A DNA stretch of 64,000 nucleotides. Origin: Telopea speciosissima. Taxonomy: Eukaryota; Streptophyta; Magnoliopsida; Proteales; Proteaceae. The stretch's first letter is position 1, and each line of letters opens with the position of its first letter. This document shows positions 12,401 through 21,672 of this stretch, piece after piece. The notes below the pieces were generated by a model. That model was not told the origin of the DNA. It worked only from the letters and a program-made list of their open reading frames with translations, and did no database searches. A program made the translations under genes and the position numbers. Location: positions 11,912,862 to 11,976,861 of the forward strand of contig NC_057918.1 of the NCBI RefSeq assembly GCF_018873765.1. The letters are read 5' to 3'.

Positions 12401-15400
12401 CAAAAATCTCATATATATTGAAGAGGAATCATTTTGTTTTTTTGGGTGTGTGTGTGTGTGTGGTGTCCCTCTTTGACTCCTTTGAATCATTAATGAATAA
12501 AGCTCAAACGCTAATTATTATCTAAGAAAAAGAAAATTTGCTAGTATTATCATGCATCCAAACATAACAATACAAAATTCCCATGAAGTGACCGGAAAAA
12601 AAAAAAAGAAAAGAAAGGAAAACTAAACCTGAGCAGATGCCCCACCAAGTTCAATTATCCCAATTGTTTGCTGAGGATCACTTCCAAGAGAGCCAAGAGC
12701 GTAGTTTGCAGCAATCCAAGCGTATATACCTTCATCTGAGCCTATTTCCACCATAATCTTACATTAGCTATTTAGATGGTAGGCTTAATTCATAATAAAT
12801 GACAAGATAAAATTTTCCTACATCTTGTTTTGTTACAAGGTACAACTACCCATTTTTGCAGAGTGGATGAGTTAGTATATAGAACATAAGGTCTCACTGT
12901 CACCGAGGTTAAGAATTTCGGATTGCAGTGGGATTTTGAACCTGCCAAAACCAAAATATTTCGGCGAAATGACCAAAATCCCATTGAAATTTGGTCCATG
13001 TTGGCAAAAATCTAGAAATTGCCATTTCAGCCTTGCTTCGGCCAAAAAAAATTAAGTATTTTTCCACCAAATGGAGGTTTGCTAGCAATTCTGGAGCTCC
13101 CGGGCAAAAGCTTAAAATTTCAACGAAATGAGTCAAACAAAATTTTGATTTCGTATATGGGCAATGTTCAAAAGTTCATTGAAAGTTTGACAAAATCTAG
13201 AATTCCTCATAATTCAACTAGTATTTCATTTCAGTTTCGGTCAAAACAAAAATATTTTGGCAAAATTTCAGAAATTTTGTCAAAATTTAAAACTATAACC
13301 TATTACAAACTCGATATAAGTAAACGTGGGATGTATTCTGTGGAAAGTAGGACCTGTGTGATGTTCAAGCATATATGATAGAAATCCATCAATAAACATA
13401 TTACACAAATAATCAAAACAACACAAAATTTAGCACATCAAAATGAGCAAAGCACCCTTTGCAAATTGCAAGCATTTGTAAGACATCGATGATCCTTAGA
13501 TTTTAGTGGTATAGTTATGGATCACCTTTTTTATTTTCTTACCTCCATGAAATTAATCAAAATCCACAATGTAAGAGATATGGTTACCTATAAAAAGTCA
13601 TGTGTCCTTTGATGATGTGCAATAATCTTCAACGTGTACTGAAAGATATAATCACAGAATAAGCTTCATCACCTATCAAGGAGCTCCCAGCTTTGAGTGT
13701 CTTTACTGGAAACTTTTTACCATACCATGAACCAACATTTACTGCTCAGTAAAGATATAACGGTACATGTCAACTCAGGCACTTGCCTCGATTCACAAAC
13801 TATCATCACTTTCCTCAAATTTGTGCATACGATCTCCCACATCCTCAGTGAGGCAAAGCCCGTGAAACGTATTGATGGATAGTAGAAAGAGTGTTATTTA
13901 AAAAGAATTAGAGATGTTTTGGTTTGCAAGCTCACTTTGCGTGTGAGATAAGCAGGAATCCCTTTTAGATATGGGAGTGTCTGAATGACACCTCTATAGC
14001 TGTATTTAGAACTTGACACCTTTAAATTGCCCCTAGTCTTATTCCCAAAAAAAAATAAAAATGGGGGTATAAAGGGTTTTCAAAAATAATTTGAAAATGA
14101 CAAATCATTATGCCATTATCATACACAATTTTCAAGTATATACATAGGAAATGACGCTATTACCCTTAATAGAAAAAAAAAATTGTGTTATGAAAAAGGG
14201 CAAAAAGTAAGGTTACAACTTATTTGACAACTTGAGGGGTGTCAATGAGAAAATCCTTTTATATATAAGACAAAGAGGTGAGGTGGTTACAGCATTACAT
14301 CCAAGTAGGAAAAAATTAAACTGCTTAACAAACTAACCACCTATTAAACTAAGTCCTAACTGACTAACAACTAATATAACCGACAGTCTAATAGTAACAA
14401 CTATCTTTACAACAGTCTAACAGTAGTGTAGCTTCTAGAACTTCTAATCAATCAGAAGTGTGTATTGAACTATTTGCATTTGGCTGAGTTGACTTATCAT
14501 TGGGTTGATTTGGCTGAACTAATGACCGTGATGGGCTGAGCTTGTTGGGCTTCTCATCATAAATTTCAGTATCCCCTCGCAAATAGAGTTGTGGTTTGGA
14601 CCATAAGCAAGGTTTGATTCAGGTACCAGCAAATTCCCGGCGAGTCAACGGCTTAGTAAAGATATCAGCAAGTTGGCGATGGGAAGGAACATAACGAGTA
14701 ATGATATTGCCAAGACTAGAGACACCTTCTCACGCACAAAGTGATAATCGAGTTCAATATGCTTCGTATGAGCATGAAAAACTAGATTGACAGAATGTCA
14801 CAAAACAAAATAGCAGGGTGTGGTTGAGGAATGCCAATCTCTCAAAATAAGAAAGATAACCATGTTAATACAGCCGTCGTTGAAGCCATAGCACGATATT
14901 CAGCTTCCGTGCTAGAGTAGGAAACAGTAGGCTGTTTCTTAGCACTCCAAGAAATGCAATTGGAGCCAAGAAACATACAAAAGCCAGTTGTAGACCGCCG
15001 AGTAACAGAACAGCCAGCCAAATCTGAGTCGGGAAAGGCAAAAAGATCAAGAGAACTATCCTTGAAAATGCGAAGACCATAAGTAGGGGTGCCACGAACA
15101 TAATGGAGAATACGCTTCACCATCTTGAAATGAGCAATAGTTGGAGCATGCATATATTGACAAACCATATTAACAGAATAGGATGAATCCGGGTGTGTAA
15201 TAGTAAGATATTGCAAAGAGCCCACGATGATTCGATAGAGAGTAACATCAGAAAATGGTGGCGAAGCAGAGGTGGTGGTGGGAACCCCCATAGGAGTAGA
15301 CAATGGCTTGAGAGCAGGCATATGAAAATTCTCAAGTATGTCAGCAGCATACTTAGATTGGGTAAGAAAGAGACCTTGTGAAAGTGTGTAAAACTTCTAT

Positions 15401-18400
15401 GCCAAGAAAATAATGTGGAGGACCCAAATCATAGCAAACACAGCAGTCAAATCATAAAACAATCTAAGAACATAGTATCGTTGCCGGTCAAGATAATATC
15501 ATCAACATATAATAATAGGATCAAAAGTCGGCCATGATGTCATAGATAAACATAGAGGAGTCCGATATACTGCAAAAATATCTATATGATAGAAGAAAAT
15601 CACTAAATCTATCATACCAAGCCCGTGGCGCCTGCTTGAGCTCATATAAAGCACGCTGAAGTTTGCAAACCGCAAGAGGATTTTAAGAATCCACAAAACC
15701 CAGTGGCTGGCTCATGTACACAGGTATGGACAAGCAACCATGAAGATGCAATTGGGATATCAAGCTGTTGAAGTGACCAGCATTTGTACCAACTACCAAA
15801 CAAATAAAACCGGGTTTACTTACAGGACTAAAAGTCTCCACGTAATCAACACCTTCTATGTGTGAAGCCTTTAGCAACAAAGCGAGCCTTGAGGCGTTCT
15901 AATGAACCATCAACCCAAAATTGGTTTTGAATACCCAACGATATTCGACCAAATTCATGTGGGTCTCGTGAGAAACTAATGTCATGGTATAATTTTTAGC
16001 TAAAGCATCCATTTCTTGTATCATGCAGCCCGCCATCCATCATGTCGTAGGGGTGATTGGACAGTCTTAGGTTCTGATACAGGGCATCCTACTGATCCAC
16101 CAGCACCAAGGAGGCCAGACCATTCTTTTGCTAAAAAATATACTCGGCTAAAGGCCCAGTCCAAGCCCACAGCCCATCAGCAGCAGCCTAAGGCCCAGAC
16201 CAGGAAGAAATTCCAGCCCAAATTCCCCATTGGGCCCAGCAAGAATTAAATCTTACTTTGGATCCAACCAGCCCAAAACATGGATTCCTTGGAGCTGTAA
16301 AGTGGCCCCACAAAGGCTGGTTTTTAGTTTATGCCTCTTCATATTCCTAGGCATACTTAATGTTTCCTTATTTATTATTTCTTGTTTGTAGTTCCTATAT
16401 ATTGGAACAAGTATCTAGACTTTTGGGGGATTGTTTCTAGGTGTTGGAATTCCACTTTGCTTGGGAATTCCAACAGTCTATTTATTGTAATTCATGTATC
16501 CAGCTCTTGGGCTGAGCATATTCTCTCCCTATAAATTCAAATCGTGGAGGCCTGCTATAGCCATTCCAGAATTATTCAACAGACTTTGTCTCCTCTCTTA
16601 TGAGAACTTTGCTTGTAAATTTATCAAGTGGCCTAGGTGGGACTCTAGTTGTCTGAATTTATCTTTTCTTTATTTTATCATCTTCAACTTCAAGCTTCCT
16701 TCAGCAACTACAGTAGTCAATCTGCAAGTAAGTTTATCAAGATATCCTATATTCTGTCCCTGCACCCTTCTTCCCTTTGCAACCCTTTGTTGCCTTTAAA
16801 CCCCATACATAATCTTCTTTCTATAACCCTCTAGCCGTGGCTTTTCTTTACCTCCATCAAAATCAGCAGTCAACCATCCTAATCAATCTTAACCTAATCA
16901 AACCCATTTCAGTCAAGCCCCTATCCACTACCAGTTTCGATCTTGGCTTGCTAACCTATTAGGTCTGCACCAGGTTCAGTAGGTATACTAGTAGAGATCA
17001 AGGCATATTTTGGATTTGCATTGAGATTCATGATGAGAAGCCCATCAAGCTCAGCCCCATAGTTGTCACAGTGTCTAGGTGAACCAAGGCGTTGGAGGGG
17101 GCCTGGACACAAAGTGACATCAACAAGGCGACCAAGTTGACCAAGTCAACCAAAACGCTCGCCTATGCGACCAAGGCGACACTAGTTGTCAAGGCGGCTA
17201 GAAGACAAGGCAGTCACCTAAGCGACACCTAGGCAACGCCTTGACAACTATGCTCAGCCCATCATGGTCCTTAGTCCAGCCAAATCAGCTCAAAGACAAG
17301 TAAACTCAGCCAAATGCAAATAGTTCAATACGGACTCTTAATTTATTAGAAGTTCCAGAAGCTACGCTATTGTTAGACTGTTGCAAAGACAATTGCTACT
17401 ATTAGACTGTTGTAAAGACAGTTGCTCCTGTTAGACTGTTGGTTATATTAGTTGTTAATCAATTAGGACTTAGTTTAACAAGTAGTTAGTTTGTTACGCA
17501 ATTGTTTTATTTTTTCCTACTTAAATGTAATGTTGTAACCACCTCACTTCTTTATCTTATAAATAAAAGGGTTATTCTTGCTTGTCTCACACGCTAAGTG
17601 AGATAGCAAACCAAAACATTTTTGAATCTCTTTATGGTTCCAGAGCTGGTCTTAGAAGTCAAGCTCAAGGAATCATCAAGCTCCCGCACCCTTTCCTCAT
17701 ATCCGTACCCTTGCTACCTCAATTTGTGAATTTTGTTTCATTGAAGCTCACCCAAGCTAATTACTTGCTCTGGGAAACACAAATTCTTACTCTGATCAAG
17801 AGTCAAGATCTACTCGGCTTCGTTAATGGCGACATACTAGCACCAGATTGGGAATTTGAGACCTCGGATGGAAAGAGGACTCTGAATCCAATCTTTGGGT
17901 CCTGGATTCGAACTGATCGGTTGGTTAAAGCTTGGATAACAGGAACCTTCTCAAAGGAGGTCTTGGTTTGGCAGTCGGTCTTAAAACATCCTTCGAAGTA
18001 TGGAGCACTTTATCAACAGCTTTTTCACAAGCATCTGAGGTATGTGAATTTGAGCTTCTTAAAAAGCTGCATTTCTTGAAGAAGAAAGACTCCACACCAT
18101 TGTCTAACTATCTCATTCATTTCAAGACCATATGTGATCAACTCAATGCTATTGGCAAATCAATGCCAGATCAGCAGAAGGTTTTTTAACTCCTCACAAA
18201 TCTTGGACCGACTTTTGAAACTTTTGCTACAACTATGCTTAAACCTCCAGTTCCTTGCTACGCTGAGTTGATTCCTCTTTTGCAAAGTCACGATTGATGA
18301 CTTTGCAGTCATCAAGCCAAATCCTCAAATTTCCATTTCACCTTCTATGGTGATAACAGAAAAAAGAAACATAAGAGAAAGGGTTCTTTTACCTCAAGAG

Positions 18401-20832
18401 GCAGAGGGTTTGTGCAAACCAGTCAATGATTCACTCATGATAACAAGAATGCAGGAAGAAGACTGGAAAGAATACTTTTCTGCCACATTTTCAGTTTAAA
18501 CAATATCTCCCTGCTACCATGTTCTCTCCTGGTAAGATAAAATGTCAGATTTGCAAGAAGTTGGGACATGGTGCCCTCAAATGTTGGAACAGGTTTGATA
18601 ACAGTCACCAAGATGCGGACATTCCACAGGCTCTTGCAGCTATGCATCTCTCTAATTCTCAAGACTCATAGTGGTTCCCAGATTCTGGAGCTACAGCTCA
18701 TATCACAGATTCGGCAGGTAATCTCAGCAACCTCGCTCCTTACACTGGCTCACACACAGTAATGGTTGGAAATGGTACTCGCTTTCCTATAACTCATGTT
18801 GGTACCGGAAAAATTTTGCATGGAAACACAATGCCACCCTTGAAAGATGTTCTGTTAGTACCTTCAACACAGAAAAGCTTCTGTCTGTTTCACAACTCAC
18901 CAATGAGTATCCCTGTTATTTTGAGTTTGATAAACATGGGTTTGTGATCAAGGACATCAAAACAAAGAAGATATTGGCATCAGGGAGCAGGCCTTTATTT
19001 ATTTGATGGAGCACGGATTGATGCTCATTACTCATGTCGATTTCGTTCAGCATCTGAGGATGTATGCCATCAAAGATTGAGGCATCTGCAGGGGAAAATC
19101 ACCCATTTTCTTTGCAATAATGGAGGCATTTCTGTTACACAAAATCAGTCACACTATGTAGTAGTTGTCAAATGAGCAAAAGCTGTAAACTCCAATTTAC
19201 TTCCTCTTTTACTTGTAGTACAACTCCTTTACATCGAATTCATTGTGATTTATGGGGACATGCTCCAGTTTTAAGTGTGCAAAAAATTTGGTATTATGTT
19301 TTGTTTGTAGATGATTCTCCCATTACTGATGGATTTATCCTCTCAAACGTAAATCTGATTTCTACCATGTTTTTGTTATGTTTCAACAAATGGTTGAGCA
19401 TCAATTAGACCGAAAAATTAAGATTTTTCAATTCAGATGGAGGGTGTGAATTTTCAAATTCAAAGTTTATTGATCATCTCCACCATTATGGTATAATGCA
19501 TCATCTCTCTTGTTCGGTACACTGGAACAGAATAGCATTGCAGAGCAGAAACATCGGCACAATGCAGAGCTCGGTCTGGCCATGCTTTATCACTCGGCAG
19601 TTCCTTACAGATTTTGGATAGAAGCCTTCTCCACTGCTGTACTTATTAAGAGATTGCCTTCTCCATTACTCTAGATGGATTCACCACTTCATGCGTTATT
19701 TGCTGAGAAGCCAGATTATTCAGTGTTGGGAGTCTTTGGTACACAATGTTTTCCCTATTTGAGGAATTACAGCTTCAATAATTTGAACCGCGCTACCTGC
19801 CATGCATCTTATTGGGGTATATTTATAAGCATAAAAGATACCGACGGCGAGTTGAATACGTTTTTATATCTCAAAACATGTAGTGTTTATTATATCTCAA
19901 CACATGTGATGTTCAATGAGACCATATGTCCTCCAAAAACAAACTGATATTATTCAAGCTTCTCAGGATGATGATGTTGCAGATGATTTGAGAACGTTTG
20001 CCGTTTGAGAGATGACTGTGCCTAGGTATTGTCAAGGCAAAAGTTGTTATAGTTTTATTTGATAGTTTGGCAGTTGATACAACGGAGAGGCATGCTATTC
20101 TGTGTTGCTTTACGTCACAGCTTGGTGTTATTTTACATTACTAGAAAATGCAAACGGTTTGGGATATAGAAAACCTCAAATACATTGAAATAGAAATGAA
20201 ATGAGGAATAAAAACTTCATACCTGTGATGACAGAAGCCCAGTCATTCTGAAACTTGAAGCCTGAAGAACTAAGAACGCTCCTGCATGACTCCAATATTC
20301 GTTCCTGAACATTCACGTCAAGCCTACGCAGACCAGCCGTCGCCATAAGCCTAATTTCGGTAACTCCCCAATAATCCTTCGGAATTCTCCCCTTGGCGAA
20401 CTCTATAAGCTCCAACAGAGAGTCACCGGAACTGTGCGGATCTGCCGAGAATGATGATAAACCTGGATTAACCCTCAACGACGACAATCCTTCCTTTCCA
20501 AAGTCGTAAAGTGGCACTCCCTTCTCATTGATCAAGAACTTGAACACGTGAATTCGAGTGCCCGTGCTTCCACCGTCTATAACAATACCAAATTTCTTCT
20601 TTTGAAACAAAGAATTACGAGATCCCTTGACAACGAACAGATAACAAAACGCAGCGAGAATTGCAGCCAGAACGATGAAGATCCAGAGATTTCCTATAGT
20701 ACGCTTTATATTCGCTGGATAAATTCGAGAGATGAAGTTGGATCGAGCAGCGTTGGGGCGAAACTGTGGCATTAACGAATCCATCTTAGTTCCAGAATCG
20801 ACTGCCGGAATTCGAGCATTCGATCTTCGCAT
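3494..20832 (-). CDS. APY6: APY6-like apyrase (GDA1/CD39 NTPDase), 7 exons, 3' end outside window
   Basis: This gene encodes a membrane-bound nucleoside tri-/diphosphatase that removes phosphate from NTPs and NDPs. Exons on the minus strand are 20832-20223, 12741-12629, 9144-9037, 5692-5638, 4284-4093, 4002-3905 and 3690-3494. All junctions are GT-AG and the phases join without a break, giving about 457 codons. Residues 1-203 (exon 1) hold a transmembrane anchor near 46-68, ACR1 (IVIDGGSTGTRIHVF, about 83-97) and ACR2 (RLMATAGLRRL, about 161-171). Exon 2 holds ACR3 (YAWIAANYALGSLG) and ACR4 (GIIELGGASAQ). Later exons carry family blocks such as GKFLATENFFYTSK and FCGEDWSKL. ACR5 and the C-terminal part, roughly 90 residues by family length, are not found and must lie left of position 1. 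The start is the ATG at 20832 (MRRS, as in APY6); an in-frame TTG at 20853 is not a credible plant start. In Arabidopsis APY6 acts with APY7 in pollen-wall formation. The introns are enlarged by transposons, but I see no broken codon in the exons. Confidence 0.9.
4285..5637. other. Apyrase intron 4, nothing recognised
   Basis: AT-rich sequence between exon 5 (4284) and exon 4 (5638). I see no coding match, terminal inverted repeats or LTR signals on either strand. Confidence 0.5.
7053..7364 (-). mobile_element. TRIM A: minimal LTR retrotransposon, 129-bp LTRs, 54-bp interior
   Basis: Two direct repeats of 129 bp, 7053-7181 and 7236-7364, both start TGTTGGAAC and end TTTTTTAGCA. They enclose only 54 bp. 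On the minus strand the interior starts directly with TGGTATCAGAG, the initiator-Met tRNA primer site, and ends with a purine-rich CCCCCTAGGAGCGGGCAGG stretch. There is no coding capacity. I could not find a matching 5-bp target duplication (GTTCA against AACTT), probably because its right side abuts TRIM B. Confidence 0.8.
7365..7770 (-). mobile_element. TRIM B: small LTR retrotransposon, about 135-bp LTRs, 143-bp interior
   Basis: The complete LTR at 7636-7770 starts TGTTAGGAACTTGGG and ends ATATCCCAACA. The other LTR, 7365-7492, lacks the first 7 bases where it meets TRIM A. On the minus strand the primer site TGGTATCAAAGCC lies two bases inside the complete LTR. A purine tract, GGAGGGGAGA on the minus strand, precedes the other LTR. 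It is non-coding and depends on other elements for movement. Confidence 0.8.
9145..10305. other. Apyrase intron 2, left part, nothing recognised
   Basis: AT-rich non-coding sequence between exon 3 and a solo LTR. No terminal repeats or coding similarity were seen. Confidence 0.45.
10311..10612 (-). mobile_element. Solo LTR, 302 bp, in apyrase intron 2
   Basis: It starts TGTTAGATAATCG and ends ATATTCCAACA, and is flanked by a perfect 5-bp duplication GAAAT (10306-10310 and 10613-10617). On the minus strand it carries a TATAAATAGAGG box, so transcription would run leftward. A run of GAGAAT-type hexamers at about 10338-10370 is part of it. No internal region remains, so it is a product of LTR-LTR recombination. 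Confidence 0.85.
10641..10798. repeat. Direct repeat of about 45 bp, two copies
   Basis: The block GAAGGATTGCTAATAATGC followed by an AGTAGAGAAATAAAGGGCT stretch occurs at about 10643-10688 and 10754-10798, 111 bp apart and nearly identical. It looks like a local duplication in the intron. Confidence 0.7.
10800..11660. other. Apyrase intron 2, unassigned, with homopolymer runs
   Basis: Non-coding. It contains a poly(A) run near 11423-11437 and an A run followed by about 13 G near 11460-11485. No gene signal was found. Confidence 0.4.
11669..11820. mobile_element. hAT-type MITE, 'CATAGTTGTCA' family, copy 2 (152 bp)
   Basis: The ends CATAGTTGTCACGGCATC and GATGCCGTGACAACTATG are perfect inverted repeats. 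The 8-bp flanks CAACGATG (11661-11668) and CAACCATG (11821-11828) differ at one base. CAACTATG and CAACCATG words repeat after the right end. It is inside apyrase intron 2. Confidence 0.85.
11829..12628. other. Apyrase intron 2, right part, unassigned
   Basis: Non-coding AT-rich sequence with a short TG microsatellite near 12446-12461. Nothing else was recognised. Confidence 0.4.
12890..13380. repeat. Degenerate 'GAAATTTTG/CGAAATGAC' repeat
   Basis: The stretch is rich in variants of ATTTCGGCGAAATGACC and AAATTTTGTCAAAATTT. It resembles the body of the 38078-38351 MITE but has no clear ends or target duplication. I treat it as an old repeat in apyrase intron 1. Its forward reading frames are repeat-derived and not counted as genes. 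Confidence 0.4.
13381..13882. other. Apyrase intron 1, unassigned
   Basis: Non-coding sequence between an old repeat and the outer end of the copia LTR. No signal was seen. Confidence 0.4.
13883..16017 (-). mobile_element. Ty1-copia 3' half: RT, RNase H and 3' LTR
   Basis: On the minus strand this fragment starts near 16017 in the early RT region (THMNLVEYRWVFKT-like). It continues with HIEGVDYVETFSPVSKP, VYMSQPLGFVDS and the RT/RNase H end (GSLQYLTITHPD, KRILHYVRGT, STTGFCMFLGSNCISWSAKKQ, SSTEAEYRAMA; 15321-14842). A polypurine tract GCGAGGGGATAC at about 14569-14580 precedes the LTR, 14568-13883. Several frameshifts break the coding region. The LTR is about 402 bp once the MITE at 13978-14253 is removed. 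LTR sequence and length match the plus-strand fragment at 17022, so both belong to one family. It lies in apyrase intron 1. Confidence 0.85.
13978..14253. mobile_element. MITE inserted in the copia LTR (276 bp)
   Basis: This sequence is absent from the sister LTR at 17022-17634. The flanks CCCTTTTA (13970-13977) and TCCTTTTA (14254-14261) match at 7 of 8 bases. Its ends carry inverted GTCTGAATGACACC and GGTGTCAATGAGA. It is probably of hAT type. Confidence 0.6.
16018..17021 (+). mobile_element. Fragment of a second LTR-type retroelement
   Basis: A short frame at 16016-16249 has a K/Q/P-rich end (KPTAHQQQPKAQTRKKFQ). I do not recognise it, but it could be the end of a gag-like protein. It is followed by LTR-like sequence with a CTATAAATTC box near 16528, a pyrimidine-rich stretch, and an end (CACCAGGTTCAGTAGG) that recalls repeat 'A'. 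It lies between the two copia halves. Confidence 0.4.
17022..19960 (+). mobile_element. Ty1-copia 5' half: LTR, gag, protease, integrase
   Basis: The 5' LTR is 17022-17634, about 410 bp without the MITE inside it. It is followed at once by a primer-site variant, TGGTTCCAGAGC. The gag (about 17660-18300) is shifted between two frames (NFVSLKLTQANYLLW, then EFELLKKLHFLKK and ICDQLNAIGKSMPDQQKVF). A CCHC knuckle (CQICKKLGHGALKC) lies near 18545 and the protease motif DSGATAH near 18678. Integrase pieces follow up to 19948 (TPLHRIHCDLWGHAP; AEKPDYSVLGVFGTQCFPYL). Many stops and shifts show it is dead. It ends just before the RT region, exactly what the minus-strand fragment supplies. It lies in apyrase intron 1. 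Confidence 0.88.
17058..17252. mobile_element. hAT-type MITE, 'CATAGTTGTCA' family, copy 3 (195 bp)
   Basis: It starts CATAGTTGTCACAG and ends TTGACAACTATG, and is flanked by a perfect 8-bp duplication CTCAGCCC (17050-17057 and 17253-17260). It is absent from the sister copia LTR, so it inserted after the retroelement did. Confidence 0.9.
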
Positions 20833-21502
20833 CAAAACTCCAGTTATCTCCAATTCAATAAAGAGAGAGCAAAGAGAAGGATGTAATCATGTAACTAATT
20901 AATATCTGAAAACCTATACGCAGTTGCAGAGACCAGCAACTGAAGATGGAGAGGGCCGTCAATGTCTCACCATCCCTCTCCCTCTTCTCGCCACTCTGCA
21001 CAGCAATAATCAGAAAGCATCTGCTTTAAGCGACTTTTTGCCGTCCCGGTTCAGCTATAGGCCAATACGCATAGCCGAACCGGATTGACCCAATCTTAAA
21101 GTTTAACAGCTCGGGTTTCCTGAGTACCTATTGGGTGCGAGGGAAGAACAATGTCTTTGTCATTATTGTTATTTTAATAATCAGGTGGTGGGCCGGATTC
21201 TCTTTGTTCACTTTAGGCCCAGTCTTATCGGGCTCAATTCAACCCAGCTCGGGTCTAATTGGGCTAGGCTGGTCCTAATTGACCTTGGCTGTTTTGTCAT
21301 TTCAGGGCTAAGCAAGAGAACACTAACTTGTCGTGTAGCCCTTGTACCAGCGCGCGGGCCAATGAGATTGCACACAAAGGCATTGATTTAAATGGGATTT
21401 TCGATATCACCAGAGCTGTCTTTTCGCAAAATCCTGTACTTGGGCATGGGAACCACACGATTGGTTACCCTTTTTTTTCCCAATCATATATTATATATTT
21501 AT
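20833..21502. promoter_or_regulatory. Upstream region of the apyrase gene
   Basis: This is the 5' side of the minus-strand ATG at 20832. I see no convincing TATA box, and the leader limits cannot be set from sequence. From about 21200 the GGGCTC/CGGGTC-type words (CCCAGCTCGGGTCTAATTGGGC) suggest degenerate repeat DNA rather than promoter. Confidence 0.4.
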
Positions 21503-21672
21503 GGGAAGTAGTTTTTTGTCCGGGAGTGTTGCCTACGCCTGCACTCCCATTTGTCTATGTCTTGCCTCCTCAAAACAAGGGAGCAAAAGTGTCTTTTCAT
21601 ATGGGGAGGAGAGAGATAGACTCATGGGATTGCTGGCATAGGCCACACTCCCGGACAGAGTTCCTTTCCCCT
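21503..21672. mobile_element. MITE with inverted ends, probably Mutator-type (170 bp)
   Basis: The left arm GTCCGGGAGTGTTGCCTACGCC is mirrored by GGCATAGGCCACACTCCCGGAC on the right. The 9-bp flanks TATATTTAT and TACATTTAT match at 8 of 9 bases. A half copy with GGGAAATAGTTTTTTGTC lies near 42674. Confidence 0.65.

Noticed and set aside
20833..20853. TTG start for the apyrase at 20853
   Set aside because: Plants rarely use TTG; the ATG at 20832 gives the MRRS start expected for APY6-like proteins.
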